Position numbers and translations under genes: made by a program | Notes under the pieces: generated by a model | Database searches by the model: none | What the model was told of the DNA's origin: nothing | The model's input: the letters and a program-made list of their open reading frames with translations, nothing else | Shown here: positions 25,339-35,300 of the stretch, piece by piece | How positions within the stretch are numbered: the stretch's first letter is position 1 | Layout of the letters: every line of letters begins with the position of its first letter | Source: CALBPI01 sp039027435 | GTDB taxonomy: Bacteria; Pseudomonadota; Gammaproteobacteria; Steroidobacterales; Woeseiaceae | Direction: 5' to 3' | Assembly: GCA_039027435.1 (NCBI GenBank) | Contig: JBCCKF010000004.1 | Location: 220,185-284,184, forward strand | DNA: 64,000 nucleotides

Positions 25339-27980
25339 TGAAAACAACGAACACATTGCGCAGAGTATTGGCGACGGCTGTTGCCGGCTGCCTTAGCGCC
25401 TCGGTGATCGCGGGCGGTCCTTTGAACACGAACGCGAACGACCCGGACGGCGTCGAGCGCTGGCCGAATGGCGGTACCGCGATTCCTTACAACATCGACC
25501 AGGGTGGTCTTGGCCCGCTGAGCGCCGCTGAAGCAGTTGCTTTGGTAGAGAGTGCACTGGCGACGTGGGAGAGCATTCCGACAGCCACGAACGCTTACGT
25601 CACCACCGGTCAGCTTCCGTTTGACGTGGACTCGACGAATTTCGCACCCTTCGTCGACAACCTGTTCTTTGGCAACAACAATGCCGATGGATTGAGCCCT
25701 GTCGTCTTTGATGAAGACGGTTCAATCTTCCTGGCGCTGTTCGGTGTCAGCGGCGTTTTGGGTTTCGCTAGCACCGATACGAGAGCAGCAGACGGCACAC
25801 CCCTTGAGGCTGTGAACTTCCTGAATGGCGGCGCAATTCTCGGTGGTTTCCCACTCGCGGATTTTGAGGGTGTCGCCTTCCATGAGTTCGGCCACTACTC
25901 AGGCCTCGGCCACACGGTAGTGAATGGCCAGAACATTGCCCTTGGCGATACGTCTGGCCCGACGCCTTCGAACACCTACGGCAACTCGCCTGGCGATCAG
26001 ACGGAAACCATGTATCCGTTTGCGCTGCAGGGCGGTGGCCAGGTGACACCGCATGCGGATGACATCGCGTTCATGTCGTTCCTCTACCCGTCGGACACGT
26101 TCTTCTCGGGCAGCGGCACGATCACCGGTCAAATCCAGACACCTCAGGGTGAAGGCATCACCGGTGTGAACGTCATCGCACGAAACGTCAACGATCCGTT
26201 CGTCGACGCTGTATCGGCGATCTCGGGTGACCGTGCAGGCAACGGCATCTACACGATCAACGGTTTGACACCGGGCGAGGCATACACCATCCATGTGGAT
26301 CAGATCCTCCAGGGTGGATTCTCCACGACGCCGGTTCAATTACCGGGGCCTGAGGAGTTCTTCAACAGCGCTGAATCATCGGATTCGACCGCTGATGATC
26401 CAACAGACGCAACGCCGGTTGTGGTCGCGGCCGGTGCGCCGGTTGAAGGTGTGGACATCATCTTCAACGCACCGCCTCCGGGCTCCATTCCGCTGGATGA
26501 CGACAACTTCGTCGAGCTCTTCCCGAGCTTTACGATTGGACTCTGCGGTCGTGAATATGACTCGCTGTTCGTGAACTCGAACGGCAGCATCACTTTCGGT
26601 GCTGGCGACACTGCGTTCATCGACAGCATCGGTGGCATGCTCGCAGGACCACCGCGAATCGCAGGCCTCTGGGATGACCTCAGCCCGAACAACGGCGGCA
26701 GCGTTTCGTTTGAAGAGAAAGCAGATCGTTTCACCGTGACCTTCAGCAATGTGCCGGAGTTCCCGGCGGCCGGAGGCAACACGTTCACGATCTCGATCTT
26801 TAAGACGCGAAACCAACGTCGCGGAAACGACGGTGGGTCCGTATCTAATGCATTCCGTATCGACTACGGCACGCTGACCGCGACCGACGGACTGGCGGGC
26901 TACAGCTGTGGCGGCCTGGACACGAGCGGCTTCGAAGAACCTTCTGACTTGTCGGCGTTCACACGTTCTATCAAGACACGTGGACAAGCGGCGATCTACG
27001 AGCAGTTCAATTTCCTTTCGACGAACGATCTGTCCGGTAGCACCTTGCGCTTCCTGGCGACACGTCCGTTCAAGGACGCGTTCGAGTCGAATGACTCAGC
27101 TGAAGATGCAGCGAAGATCTCACTACCGTTCAACACAATCGATCGTTACAGCGGCATCTCCGCCGGCGACGTGGACTTCTACAAGTTCTCAGCAGAAGCT
27201 GGCTCGACGCTGTTTGCCGAAGTGATCAGCGGCAGCATCGATTCGGTAATGGGGCTGTTCCTGCTCGAGGATGGTGTTGCGACACCGATCGCGATCGATG
27301 ATGACGGTGGTGCAGGAGTCCTCTCCGCAATCCAGCTTCCGCTGGAAGTCACCGGCACCTACGCCATTGCTGTATCCACGTTCCCGGACTTCGACTTCGT
27401 TGGTGACGGGTTCAGCGAAGGTCGTTACGTGCTCAGCATCGAGGCCGTGGATGGCTTCATCCTCGCGCTCGGTGACGATGACTCTGCGGAAGTCGATCTC
27501 GGCTTCAGCTTCCCGTTCAATGGTGAGACCTACACCAGCGTGTTCGTCAACTCGAACGGTAACCTGACGTTCGGCGAGGGTGACACGGACTTCTCTGAGT
27601 CCACCTTCGACTTCCTGAACGGCCCACCGCGCATCGCGCCGCTGTTCGACGATCTGTCGCCGAACGCCGGTGGTCGCGTAGTCGTTGATGGTGATGGCAC
27701 GAGCTTCACGGTTGCCTTCGAAGGTGTACCGGAGTTCTTCGCCAGCACCACCAACACCTTCACAGTGACATTGTCAGCTGACGGTAGCATCAACATCGCC
27801 TACGGCGGCATTGCTGCAACCGATGGCCTGGTTGGTGTCACGGAAGGTAACGGCGCAGCCGATCCAGGTTCGACCGACCTCAGCGAAAGCTCCGGCCTGT
27901 CGGCAACCGGCACAACCTACGAGTTGTTTGACTTCATCAATACGAATGATCTTTCGGATTCTGAAGTCGACTTCGAGTAG
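25338..27980 (+). CDS. Exported matrixin-type zinc metalloprotease with duplicated beta domains and PPC domain
   Basis: An 880-residue secreted protein. Order: signal peptide (1 to about 25); matrixin/metzincin catalytic domain (about 38-250) with the full zinc motif HEFGHYSGLGH (His182, Glu183, His186, His192) and Met-turn ETMYPF (Met225); a carboxypeptidase-regulatory-like beta sandwich (about 256-377); repeat 1 (about 386-572); a pre-peptidase C-terminal PPC domain (about 580-704, starting DAFESNDSAEDA); repeat 2 (about 708-878). The repeats share FVNSNGxxTFGxGDT and GPPRIAxLxDDLSPNxGG and recall NIDO-type domains. The catalytic residues are intact, and the start overlaps the small exported gene (TAATG). 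It probably degrades extracellular protein; the beta domains likely bind substrate or surface. Confidence 0.85.
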   Translation: MKTTNTLRRVLATAVAGCLSASVIAGGPLNTNANDPDGVERWPNGGTAIPYNIDQGGLGPLSAAEAVALVESALATWESIPTATNAYVTTGQLPFDVDSTNFAPFVDNLFFGNNNADGLSPVVFDEDGSIFLALFGVSGVLGFASTDTRAADGTPLEAVNFLNGGAILGGFPLADFEGVAFHEFGHYSGLGHTVVNGQNIALGDTSGPTPSNTYGNSPGDQTETMYPFALQGGGQVTPHADDIAFMSFLYPSDTFFSGSGTITGQIQTPQGEGITGVNVIARNVNDPFVDAVSAISGDRAGNGIYTINGLTPGEAYTIHVDQILQGGFSTTPVQLPGPEEFFNSAESSDSTADDPTDATPVVVAAGAPVEGVDIIFNAPPPGSIPLDDDNFVELFPSFTIGLCGREYDSLFVNSNGSITFGAGDTAFIDSIGGMLAGPPRIAGLWDDLSPNNGGSVSFEEKADRFTVTFSNVPEFPAAGGNTFTISIFKTRNQRRGNDGGSVSNAFRIDYGTLTATDGLAGYSCGGLDTSGFEEPSDLSAFTRSIKTRGQAAIYEQFNFLSTNDLSGSTLRFLATRPFKDAFESNDSAEDAAKISLPFNTIDRYSGISAGDVDFYKFSAEAGSTLFAEVISGSIDSVMGLFLLEDGVATPIAIDDDGGAGVLSAIQLPLEVTGTYAIAVSTFPDFDFVGDGFSEGRYVLSIEAVDGFILALGDDDSAEVDLGFSFPFNGETYTSVFVNSNGNLTFGEGDTDFSESTFDFLNGPPRIAPLFDDLSPNAGGRVVVDGDGTSFTVAFEGVPEFFASTTNTFTVTLSADGSINIAYGGIAATDGLVGVTEGNGAADPGSTDLSESSGLSATGTTYELFDFINTNDLSDSEVDFE

Positions 27981-28017
27981 TTAGGAATAAGCTGCGTCGC
28001 AAGGCGCAGTCGTTTCG

Positions 28018-28049
28018 GAAAGGGCAGCTTCGGCTGCCCTTTCTTTTTT
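28018..28049 (+). terminator. Strong rho-independent terminator after the matrixin gene
   Basis: An 11-bp stem, GAAAGGGCAGC paired with GCTGCCCTTTC around the stable loop TTCG, is followed directly by six T residues (28044-28049). It lies 37 bases after the stop codon and closes the exported-pair operon. Confidence 0.92.
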
Positions 28050-28139
28050 GAGCCTACTTTCGACCGGAGGCCTGTCAACCCATCGCACTTGCACTACAAC
28101 CGCGCTACGATGTGCCCTCAAATCTAGGGGGCATCGATT

Positions 28140-31100
28140 ATGCGAGCTTTTCGGCTTCTGCTTTTGGTCCTGTGTTTCGTAGCGGCGAACGAGGCGCTCG
28201 GTGATGACACACGGCTTCTACGTTTTCCAGACATCCACAATGATCGCGTGACTTTTGTCTACGCCGGTGATCTGTACGTTGCGTCGACCGACGGCGGCTC
28301 AGCTGTCCGCCTGACCTCACACGCCGGCATGGAGCTCTACCCCAAATTCTCGCCGAACGGTGAGCAGATCGCGTTTTCAGCCGAGTACAACGGGACGCGC
28401 CAGGTCTATGTCATTCCGACAAATGGCGGGACCCCGCGCCAGCTCACCTGGTACAACGATGTCGGTCCGATGCCGCCACGCGGTGGCACCGACTATCGAG
28501 TCCTCGACTGGACTCCAGACGGAGAACACGTTCTGGTACGTGCCAACCGACTGCCCTGGGGCGTGCGTATGGGTCAGTATTACCTGGTGCCGGCGAATGG
28601 TGGGAACGAATCGCCCCTGGAGATTCCAGAAGGTGGCGGCGGCATGTTCTCACCGGACGGAACGAAGATCGTCTATACACCCATCGACCGAGAGTTCAGG
28701 ACATGGAAACGATATCGCGGTGGTCGTGCTCAAGATGTATGGGTCTACGATCTCGCCAATAGCCAATCAACGCAATTGACTGAGCACCGAGCGACGGATC
28801 ACCAACCGGTATGGGTCGGGGATGACATTTTCTTCACCTCGGATCGCGATTACACCCTCAATCTGTACCGTCACTCCAAGTCTGGTGCCGTACCCGTGAC
28901 CGACCACGACGAATTCGATGTTCTATGGCCGAGCGCAGGTCCAAACGCCATCGTTTACGAGAACGGCGGATGGATCTATCGCTTTGATCCAACCACAGGA
29001 CAAACTGAAAAGCTGAATATCACGGTCGTCGGCGACCGTCACGAATCTCTGCCGAAGGTGGTCGAAGCGGGCAAATTTGTGGAGTCTGCATCCCTATCGC
29101 ACACAGGCAAGCGCGTGCTCATGACAGCGAGAGGAGAGCTGTTCAGCGTACCCGCCGAGAAAGGTCCAATACGCAACCTGACCCGGACACCAGAAGCACG
29201 TGAAATCGCCGCCAGTTGGTCGCCGGATGGTACTCAGATTGCCTATCTTTCGGATGCAAGCGGCGAGTACGAAGTGTATGTACGCTCGGTAAAGACCGGC
29301 GAAGAAAAACAAGTTACCGATAATGGTGACACCTGGCGATTCGCGCCGGTTTGGTCCCCTAACTCCGAGATGCTGATGTTCGGTGACAAGCGTCAGCAAC
29401 TGAATATTCTTGACGTCGACAGTGGCAGAGTGAGCATTATCGATACCTCTGTACGCAATGACATTACCGACTACAGCTGGTCACCTGATAGCCGTTTTGT
29501 CTCCTACGTAAAGAACAACGATATTGGTATCGGTAGCGTTTGGATCTATGCATTGCGGACCAGGAACACGTATCAGGTGACATCCGATATGACCGGCGAG
29601 AGCACGCCCGTCTTCGATCCGGAAGGACGCTATCTGTATTTCCTTTCCTCTCGCGATCAAAACCTTGAGTTCAGCTCAATTGAATTCAACTACATGGTCA
29701 CCAACTCAACCCGTGTCTATGCAGCAATGCTCAATGCGGACCAGCCGGCATTGTTCCTTCCGGAAAGCGATGAGGTCGCGACAAACGATGAGACCGACAG
29801 CGATGCCGGTGACGATACGGACGATGCGGAAGCGTCAACGGATATTCGAATTGACTTTGAAGGTATAGAGCGTCGTATCGTTGCGCTGCAACCCAGTGGC
29901 GGCAATTACTTCGGGCTCTCTGCGACTTCAAAAGGCCCGATCTACACCAAAGTCACCGATGCCGGTGTCAGTGTCGCGATGTTCGATCTTGAGTCCGAAG
30001 AAGAGTCAACGATCCTCGAAGGTACGGGACAGTTCTCTCTTTCCGCCGATGGTAAAAAGTTGCTCTTCAGAGCCAACGGCGGATTTGGCATCGTTGACGT
30101 GGCCCCAGGGCAGAACACCACAAAAGGACTGCTTGATCTCGACAACATGGAGATTCGGGTCGACCCACGTGTCGAATGGCAGCAGATGTATGTCGATGGG
30201 TGGCGCATTCTCCGTGATTGGTTCTACGACCCGAATATGCACGGTCAGGATTGGAATGCGATCAGAGATCGGTATGCCCCGCTCGTAGACCATGTCGCAC
30301 ACCGAGCTGACCTCGATTACATCTTTGGCGAAATCGCCGGCGAGATGAATGCCGGGCACATCTATGTCCAATCCGGCGATCAGCCTACTGTTGAACGGCG
30401 AAATAGCGGTCTGCTGGGTGCTGAAGTCAAACCTATTGAAGGTGCATATCGAATCACGAAGATTTTCAGCGGAGAAGCATGGCAAACAGAATTTTATTCT
30501 CCATTGGCGGCGCCAGGTGTCGACGTTGACGAAGGCGACTACATTCTTGCGATCAATGGTGTTTCGACTGACGAGGCCGAGAACTTTTATGCGCTTCTCG
30601 AGAACACTGGCGGTGATCTCGTTACGCTGACCGTGAACGACAGGCCGACCACGCGGGGTAGCCGCGATGTCATGGTCCGTACCATCACCTCCGAGACGTC
30701 GCTGCGCTACCTCGACTGGGTAGAAGAACGGGCCAGGCGCGTTGACGAACTCTCAGGCGGACGTATTGGTTACGTGCACTTACCGAACACCGCAGGTGCA
30801 GGGAATCGTGAGTTGTTCAAGCGGTTCATGCCTCAGATGAATAAGGATGCGCTTATCATCGATGCCCGATATAACGGTGGCGGCTTTATTCCGGACAGGA
30901 TGATTGAACTGGTTGCACGCCAACCCCTGAACTACTGGAAACGTCGCGGCCTTGAGCCCCAGGCAACCCCAGCGTTTTCACATTCTGGGCCTAAAGCAAC
31001 ACTCATCAATGGCTACTCGTCCAGTGGTGGTGACGCCTTCCCGTACTACTTCAAAAAACTAGGTCTGGGGCCACTGATCGGTACTCGCACCTGGGGCGGT

Positions 31101-31361
31101 CTCATCGGCATCTCAGGAAACCCAGCGCTCGCTGACGGCGGCAGTATTCTCGCATCTACATTCCGTTTCATGGACACGGACAATGCGTGGGCGGTTGAAA
31201 ACGAAGGCGTCGCGCCAGACATCGAGATTGTCGATCGTCCAGAGCTTGTTGCAGCCGGGCAGGATCCGTCGCTTGAGGCTGCAGTCGAGTATTTGCTGAC
31301 TGAGTTACAAAACAACCCGTCTACCGAAGTGAAGGCGCCAGCAGCACCTACTGACTTTTGA
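28140..31361 (+). CDS. Exported tricorn-like S41 serine protease (beta-propeller, PDZ, S41)
   Basis: The 1073-residue protein has a signal peptide (MRAFRLLLLVLCFVAANEAL, cleavage near GDD), a long WD40/TolB-like propeller region (about 25-520, with repeats such as PKFSPNGEQIAFSAEYNG and ASWSPDGTQIAYLSDASG), an acidic linker (about 545-570, DETDSDAGDDTDDAEAS), a core domain, a PDZ domain (about 745-850) and a C-terminal S41 peptidase domain. The serine cluster lies at NGYSSSGGDAF (about residues 957-967). It corresponds to bacterial tricorn homologues that act on peptides in the periplasm. AGGGGG, 8 bases upstream, supports ATG 28140. Confidence 0.9.
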   Translation: MRAFRLLLLVLCFVAANEALGDDTRLLRFPDIHNDRVTFVYAGDLYVASTDGGSAVRLTSHAGMELYPKFSPNGEQIAFSAEYNGTRQVYVIPTNGGTPRQLTWYNDVGPMPPRGGTDYRVLDWTPDGEHVLVRANRLPWGVRMGQYYLVPANGGNESPLEIPEGGGGMFSPDGTKIVYTPIDREFRTWKRYRGGRAQDVWVYDLANSQSTQLTEHRATDHQPVWVGDDIFFTSDRDYTLNLYRHSKSGAVPVTDHDEFDVLWPSAGPNAIVYENGGWIYRFDPTTGQTEKLNITVVGDRHESLPKVVEAGKFVESASLSHTGKRVLMTARGELFSVPAEKGPIRNLTRTPEAREIAASWSPDGTQIAYLSDASGEYEVYVRSVKTGEEKQVTDNGDTWRFAPVWSPNSEMLMFGDKRQQLNILDVDSGRVSIIDTSVRNDITDYSWSPDSRFVSYVKNNDIGIGSVWIYALRTRNTYQVTSDMTGESTPVFDPEGRYLYFLSSRDQNLEFSSIEFNYMVTNSTRVYAAMLNADQPALFLPESDEVATNDETDSDAGDDTDDAEASTDIRIDFEGIERRIVALQPSGGNYFGLSATSKGPIYTKVTDAGVSVAMFDLESEEESTILEGTGQFSLSADGKKLLFRANGGFGIVDVAPGQNTTKGLLDLDNMEIRVDPRVEWQQMYVDGWRILRDWFYDPNMHGQDWNAIRDRYAPLVDHVAHRADLDYIFGEIAGEMNAGHIYVQSGDQPTVERRNSGLLGAEVKPIEGAYRITKIFSGEAWQTEFYSPLAAPGVDVDEGDYILAINGVSTDEAENFYALLENTGGDLVTLTVNDRPTTRGSRDVMVRTITSETSLRYLDWVEERARRVDELSGGRIGYVHLPNTAGAGNRELFKRFMPQMNKDALIIDARYNGGGFIPDRMIELVARQPLNYWKRRGLEPQATPAFSHSGPKATLINGYSSSGGDAFPYYFKKLGLGPLIGTRTWGGLIGISGNPALADGGSILASTFRFMDTDNAWAVENEGVAPDIEIVDRPELVAAGQDPSLEAAVEYLLTELQNNPSTEVKAPAAPTDF

Positions 31362-31395
31362 GGCATCGAAGAATTGTGCGTACGGATATACCGGT

Positions 31396-31962
31396 ATGAC
31401 AGCCCCTGGGAGCTGGACGAGGCAGACGACACAGCTGGTTTACGAGAATCCCTGGATGTCTGTGCATGAAGACGAGGTAACCGCACCTGGCGGCACTCAG
31501 CACCGATACGGTCACGTCCACTTTAAGAATATGGCGGTGGCGGTCCTCGCCGTGGACGAGTCGGATTGCGTGCTGCTGGTCTCTCAAAGTCGCTACACGT
31601 TGGGCATCAAGACGATAGAGCTACCAATGGGCGGTGCCCCGCTCGATGAGCATCCGCTGACGGCAGCAAAACGTGAGTTGCGGGAAGAAACGGGGTTCTC
31701 CGCCCAGCATTGGACGCAACTGATGAGAGTGCATCCCAGCAACTCAATCACTGATGAGGTGGGGCTGGTTTTCCTCGCCACCGGACTGACGCGTGGTGAC
31801 AGTGAGCCTGATGACACCGAAGACATCGAACTGTTGCGGGTGCCCGTCGACACCGCAATAGGCATGACGACGGACGGTTCGATAACCGACGCCATCAGTG
31901 TCCTGGCGCTACTGCGTCTTGCGTTGATACGTGCGGGCGCGAGCGATAAGCGTGCACGGTAA
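31396..31962 (+). CDS. NUDIX hydrolase, ADP-ribose pyrophosphatase-like
   Basis: The 188-residue protein contains a complete NUDIX box, Gly-x5-Glu-x7-Arg-Glu-Leu-x-Glu-Glu-x-Gly-Phe, at GGAPLDEHPLTAAKRELREE and on to TGF (about residues 76-98). The preceding sheet (FKNMAVAVLAVDESDCVLLV, then SQSRY) and the E-L-P-M-G approach are typical of the ADP-ribose/nucleotide-sugar pyrophosphatase subgroup. It probably clears ADP-ribose or ADP-glucose-like compounds, but the exact substrate is unknown. It is 34 bases after the tricorn-like gene and may be read from the same transcript. Confidence 0.88.
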   Translation: MTAPGSWTRQTTQLVYENPWMSVHEDEVTAPGGTQHRYGHVHFKNMAVAVLAVDESDCVLLVSQSRYTLGIKTIELPMGGAPLDEHPLTAAKRELREETGFSAQHWTQLMRVHPSNSITDEVGLVFLATGLTRGDSEPDDTEDIELLRVPVDTAIGMTTDGSITDAISVLALLRLALIRAGASDKRAR

Positions 31963-32015
31963 CGGTCAAATATGCGACGATCAGCGGGTGAGCCATGCAT
32001 ATAAGGAGCGTCCCC

Positions 32016-32345
32016 ATGCCTAACCACCGTAAACACTATCTGCGCACGATTATTGCGCTGGCGGGACTCTCTATTCTTGGCGGTTGTGCCAGCGTGGAAC
32101 GTACGGTAACCGAAGACGGATCTGAGGTGTTTTCAGTCATCTGCGATGGCAACAGCCGTGGTGCAAACTTCTGCCTTGAGAAAGCCGGACGCACGTGTGC
32201 TGCCCGCAATGGCTATAAGATCTTGAGTAACGACGGGCGCGTCGCTGAAGGACTCGACAAAGCCGCATTGGCAGACCTGTCCGCCTATATGGATTTTGCT
32301 TCAGACCGTAACCGACTCGTGTTCGTCTGCAACGACAACGAGTAA
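32016..32345 (+). CDS. Small lipoprotein of unknown function
   Basis: A 109-residue product starting at ATG 32016, with AAGGAG 7 bases upstream; an in-frame ATG at 31995 lacks that spacing. The N-terminus is a lipoprotein signal (RTIIALAGLSILGGCAS) with lipobox LGGC, so it should be lipidated at the Cys and anchored to a membrane; the +2 residue Ala favours the outer membrane. The mature part has four further cysteines (VICDGNSRGANFCLEKAGRT, then CAARNGYKI, and FVCNDNE), probably two disulfides. Function unknown. It converges with a chemoreceptor gene 22 bases away. Confidence 0.75.
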   Translation: MPNHRKHYLRTIIALAGLSILGGCASVERTVTEDGSEVFSVICDGNSRGANFCLEKAGRTCAARNGYKILSNDGRVAEGLDKAALADLSAYMDFASDRNRLVFVCNDNE

Positions 32346-32367
32346 GTCCAACCTGCGGAATCTCACC

Positions 32368-35300
32368 TCAAGCCGCTCGGTGGGCGTTGTTTCCTCGGGC
32401 GGGAACGCTGTGTTTGACGGACGCGTGCGTCTCGGTCTCTGTGTTGAAGAAGCGCATTAACTGGTTTAGCCCATCCGCTTGTTCGGTGAGCGCCTGACTT
32501 CCTTGCGCAGCTTCTTCGACAAGTGCTGCGTTTTGTTGTGTCAGCTCGTCGATCTGAGTCACGGCACCATTGATTTCCTGAATGCCGGTGGACTGCTTCC
32601 GATTTGCACTGGCAATCTTGCCGACCATATCGGAGACCTGATCTACGCCTCTGACGATCTCCTCTAGCGTTTTGCCCGTCTCGTCCACAAGCTGGGAGCC
32701 AACATCGACCCGGCTGGTGCTCGCCTCGATCAGCTCCTTGATCTGACGTGCCGCAGAGCCACTGCGACCTGCCAGGTTCCGCACCTCATTAGCCACGACC
32801 GCAAACCCTCTGCCCTGCTCGCCCGCTCTGGCCGCTTCCACCGCCGCGTTGAGTGCCAGCAGGTTGGTCTGGAAAGCAATCTCGTCGATCACACCAATGA
32901 TCGCAGTCACTTCCCGACTCGAGTTACTAATGTCTTTCATGGCATTGATCGCTTGCTTGACGACCGTACCACCCCGCTCAGCGTGCTCACGCGCCGTCAG
33001 AGCCAGCGCTTCTGCCTCCTGCGCATTGCTGGCGTTGGTCGAGACCGCACCCGTCATTTCCTCGATGCTCGCGGCTGTCTCCTGCAGACTCGCGGCTTGC
33101 GATTCAGTGCGTCGTGCCAGATCTACGTTGCCCTGTGAGATCTCCTCAGCGGCGCTTCGCACCCAGCCGGCGGACTTTTGAATGCGTCCAACGACTTCGG
33201 TGAGTTGAGCGATCGTCGTGTTGGCGTCCGACTTCAATTGATCGAAGGCGCCGACGTACTCACGATCAATCGTCTCTGTGAGATTACCTTTCGCGACCGC
33301 TGCGAATACGCGCATCGTGTCATCCAGGACGAACTGCGCGATACCCACCAGCTGATTCACGTTCTCTGAGAGAGTGACAAAAAAGCCTGTCTTGTCGCCG
33401 AGCGCAATTCTGCGACTAAGGTCACCAGCGAGTGCCGCCGTAACCACCCCCTGCACTTCCTCTTCGACAGCGAGCTCCGCGGTTCGATCGACCCACTCGA
33501 AGACGGTGCCGATCCGATCACCGTCATCGCCAAATACGGGATTGGCGATGTAGTCCACAGTGATCGTCTCGAACATGACCTGGGACTGGTAACGCTCACT
33601 CAATGACTCGAATACCTGTGGATCTGACTCCCGATGCAGGATGGCAACGTGAGTACCTTCCAGGGCCGGCACATTGCCCTCGCCTGTTGCTTTCATTATC
33701 TCGTCACGAGCACTGTCAAAGAACGCGCGCATCGCGTGGTTGGCATACACGATCTTGTGATCCGGACCTGCGATCATTACGTTCGCCGCGGCACTGTTTA
33801 GCGCTTCGCGTACCCGACCGTTTTCCTCGAGTGTGGCTTTGACGACCACCTCTTCTGCCAACGCTTCGGTCTGATCTCGCCATTCGAAAACCGTCCCCAT
33901 GCGCTCACCACTATCCGAGAAAACCGGATTCGATGCGTAGTCGATCGTGTGACTACCAAACTCAAGCCTGCCGTGTTGCGCACTGTTGCTCGACGCATCA
34001 AACGCGGCGCCGTGCGAAACCTCGCGGTGCATGAATGATGCATCTGCGCCGAGCACCGAAGCGGCAAAAAAACCAGATACCCGTTGAGCGATCGACGATT
34101 CGATCCGATCAAGGAAGTCCATCATCGCAGTGTTTGCAAAGACGATCTGATTCTCTCGGCCAGCGATCATCACCATGCCATCGACGTTCACCAGCGCTTC
34201 GCGAATACGACCGTTTTCGGCGAGCGTAATCTCTACCTGACGCGCCTCTTCGAGATCAGCGGTTCTGTCTCGCCACTCGACAACCGTGCCGACGCGATCA
34301 CCGTTGTCGGCATAGACCGGATTCGCCACATAGTCGATCGTATGTGGACCGAACGTGATTCGCGCCTCGGTCTCACTGGAGATATTCGCCAAGGACTCTG
34401 ACGGCGATTGATGCAGTTGCTCAAGATCAACCCCTTCAAGGGAGCCTTCGAATGAAACCGCTGTGTCGGTCTCTACGTAAGCGCCGATCTGGTCAACAAA
34501 CTCGCGCAAAGCGTCGTTGACGAAAATGACTTTACCGTCCGGACCTGCAATCAGTACGTATCCCGATACGTTCATTAGTGCCTGCCGGACTCGACCATTC
34601 TCGGCGAGCAACAGTCGATCCGATTCGATCCGCTCACGCAGTCGCCGCTGCATCACACGTGCCGATGCGAATACGCCTGTCTCAGCCGCCCCGGTCGACA
34701 TTTCCACACTGAGGTTATCGTTTGCGATCTCATTAACGAAGTACTCGAGTCGCGAGGGGTCTGCGCCTAGTTGTCTCATCGTCGAAACGATAAGCGCCAC
34801 CCCGAGTACGACGGCAAGAATCAGCGGTAGTAGCGCCGTGACCGATGTGGCTGTGACCGTGGTCTCCGCACGCTGCAATCCAGTCTGCGCGAGTGCGCGT
34901 AAGTCGGCGGAGAGTTGGTCTTCCATTTGCTTGAGCAGATTGATCTTCAGGGTCTGCTGTTCGAACCAGTACGTCGACGAGGTTTCGAACCCGCCACTTG
35001 CGGAACGCGCGAGCGCCACTGAGCGCATTCGCTCTGTTTCACGAACCGCGTCATTGTCCATCAGTTGATCGAAGGCCAGACGTTGGGCCAACGTGGCCGT
35101 AGATCTGAACACATCGAGATACACGTTCTGCGTCGTGACTAGTGTACGAAATCTGTCGTAAAGGCCCGGACCAAACCGATCATTGGCGAAAGTATTCGAC
35201 AAAACCGCGCGTTCGATTCCGGCGCGCTCTTTGCTTTGCAGGAACGCGACGTAGGCCGAGCCACCGATACCGAATTCACCCACGCTGCTCAAGCGCGGTA

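Noticed and set aside
27991..28010. CTGCG/CGCAG hairpin just before the matrixin terminator
   Set aside because: It has a short stem without a T-run; the strong hairpin at 28018-28049 already explains termination.
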